A stretch of 6,680 bases of DNA from positions 1 through 6,680 of the forward strand of contig WGBT01000005.1 in the NCBI GenBank assembly GCA_015494185.1, in the 5' to 3' direction. The position numbers and the translations under genes were made by a program. Source of the stretch: Hyphomicrobiales bacterium. Its GTDB lineage: Bacteria; Pseudomonadota; Alphaproteobacteria; Rhizobiales; S144-35. Position 1 is the first letter of the stretch. Every line of letters starts with the position of its first letter. Shown here in pieces: positions 5,731 through 6,680 of the stretch. Below the pieces are notes generated by a model. It was not told where the DNA came from and ran no database searches. It worked only from the letters and a program-made list of their open reading frames with translations.

Positions 5731-6680
5731 CTATTGTCCCAATTTTGCAGCCTTGTCGGCATCATACCACCATGTGTCGATAATGCCGCGCGCATAGGCG
5801 GGTTTGATCGCCGGCCATGAGAATTTATTCCAAAATGCCACCCAATGCGAGGCTTTATACCAGTGGGGAACCCAATAATGCCCCGCGCGCAAGACCCGGT
5901 CGATGGCGCGGCACACGGTATAAAGTTCGTCACGGGTCTTGGCCCGCACGGCCCGTTCGATCAGCGCATCGATGACCGGGTTGGCAATGCCGGCCAGATT
6001 GCGCGACCCTTTGGCGCGGGCGGCCTGTGAACTCCACAGATTGCGCATTTCAACGCCTGGTGTCATCGGCAAGACCTGACGCGCGCCGACAATGTCGAAA
6101 TCAAAACTTTTGATCCGCCGTTCATATTGAGCGGGATCGACACGCCGCACGGTGGCTTGAATGCCCAGAAATTTTAGGTTTTGCGCATAGGGAATGGCAA
6201 TCCGCTCCCCGGTGCGCGAAAGGGATAGAAATTCAATGGTCAAAGGCTCGCCCTTGGCATTGACCCGGCGGCCGTTCTTGATCACCCAACCGGCACTTTC
6301 GAGCAGTTTTGAGGCGATTAACAGATTGCGCCGGTTGCGGCCCGAACCATCGGTTTTCGGCGGCACGTAAGGAGCCTCGAAAACCTCTTTGGGCAATTGA
6401 TCGCGGTAAGGCTCAAGCAGGGCCAGTTCCGCTTTCGAGGGCGGCCCGCTGGCTTTCATTTTGGAGTTTTCAAAAAAGCTTGCGGTGCGGATATAGGAAT
6501 TGTGAAACAGTGTGCGGTTGGTCCACTCGAAGTCAAAGGCATAATCGAGCGCCTTGCGCACCCGGCGGTCGGCGAATTTGGCCCGGCGGGTATTGATGAA
6601 ATAGCCCTGTGCTCCAGAGGGCCGCAGATCCGGCAACACTTTGCGGATCAAACGGCCTGACTTGACCTGGGGAATATCAT
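5731..6680 (-). CDS. yejA: YejA, periplasmic peptide-binding protein of the ABC importer (3' half; 5' end outside window)
   Basis: The C-terminal 315 residues of a family-5 solute-binding protein are present; the E. coli protein has about 604, so roughly half is missing beyond the window edge. The frame is open to base 6680. A TTG at 6649-6651 lies inside the domain and is not the start: the nine residues upstream, DIPQVKSGR, continue the family sequence. Recognisable parts, numbered from the first complete codon, are GYFINTRRAKFADRRVRKAL (about 24-43), DFEWTNRTLFHNSYIRTASFF (about 49-69), LLESAGW in the second lobe, and the C-terminal Trp/His-rich region (GHYWVPHWYKASHWVAFWNK) ending IDTWWYD. 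YejA delivers peptides to YejBE. Substrates reported for the family include microcin C in E. coli. Uptake of peptidoglycan peptides and a role in resisting cationic peptides are reported for alphaproteobacterial systems. It is first in the operon, so the operon promoter lies outside the window. Confidence 0.95.
   Translation of the reverse strand, partial: DIPQVKSGRLIRKVLPDLRPSGAQGYFINTRRAKFADRRVRKALDYAFDFEWTNRTLFHNSYIRTASFFENSKMKASGPPSKAELALLEPYRDQLPKEVFEAPYVPPKTDGSGRNRRNLLIASKLLESAGWVIKNGRRVNAKGEPLTIEFLSLSRTGERIAIPYAQNLKFLGIQATVRRVDPAQYERRIKSFDFDIVGARQVLPMTPGVEMRNLWSSQAARAKGSRNLAGIANPVIDALIERAVRAKTRDELYTVCRAIDRVLRAGHYWVPHWYKASHWVAFWNKFSWPAIKPAYARGIIDTWWYDADKAAKLGQ

Noticed and set aside
5731..6651. 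YejA beginning at the TTG codon at 6651
   Set aside because: The frame is open to the window edge and the upstream residues continue the solute-binding protein, so this is an internal codon of a partial gene.

Overview
The window looks like a piece of a moderately GC-rich alphaproteobacterial chromosome, most likely from the Hyphomicrobiales (rhizobia and relatives). That placement rests on how the Yej proteins read and is an inference; no marker gene or rRNA is present to fix it.

Layout. Bases 1-447 carry no convincing gene. They contain an imperfect palindrome of about 160 bp (27-190) with a perfect 16-bp terminal inverted repeat, which looks like a MITE or IS-derived repeat, followed by a leader with small overlapping inverted repeats. 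Bases 448-1629 (+) encode a 393-residue exported protein I cannot name. It has a signal peptide, a globular middle with four cysteines, and a very basic tail in which 14 cysteines fall exactly every eighth residue in two arrays of seven. Bases 1630-1728 are a convergent gap with a strong hairpin. The rest of the window (1729-6680, minus strand) is a peptide ABC importer operon in the order yejA-yejB-yejE-yejF: 3' half of the binding protein YejA, permeases YejB and YejE, and the double ATPase YejF.

How the genes work together. YejA captures peptides in the periplasm, YejB and YejE form the membrane channel, and YejF powers transport with its two nucleotide-binding domains. In enterobacteria the system imports peptides including microcin C. 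In rhizobia and relatives, homologues have been linked to resistance to cationic antimicrobial peptides and to uptake of peptidoglycan fragments. yejA/yejB and yejB/yejE are nearly contiguous (gaps of 6 and 4 nt). yejE and yejF are separated by an unusual 128-nt spacer that is 79% purine on the coding strand. It holds a degenerate repeat of about 8 bp and two clusters of G-runs that fit the G-quadruplex pattern, one of them covering the yejF ribosome-binding region.

The best candidates for something undescribed are the 8-residue-periodic cysteine/arginine protein and the G-rich spacer inside the yej operon. I see no RNA gene, CRISPR array or intact insertion sequence.
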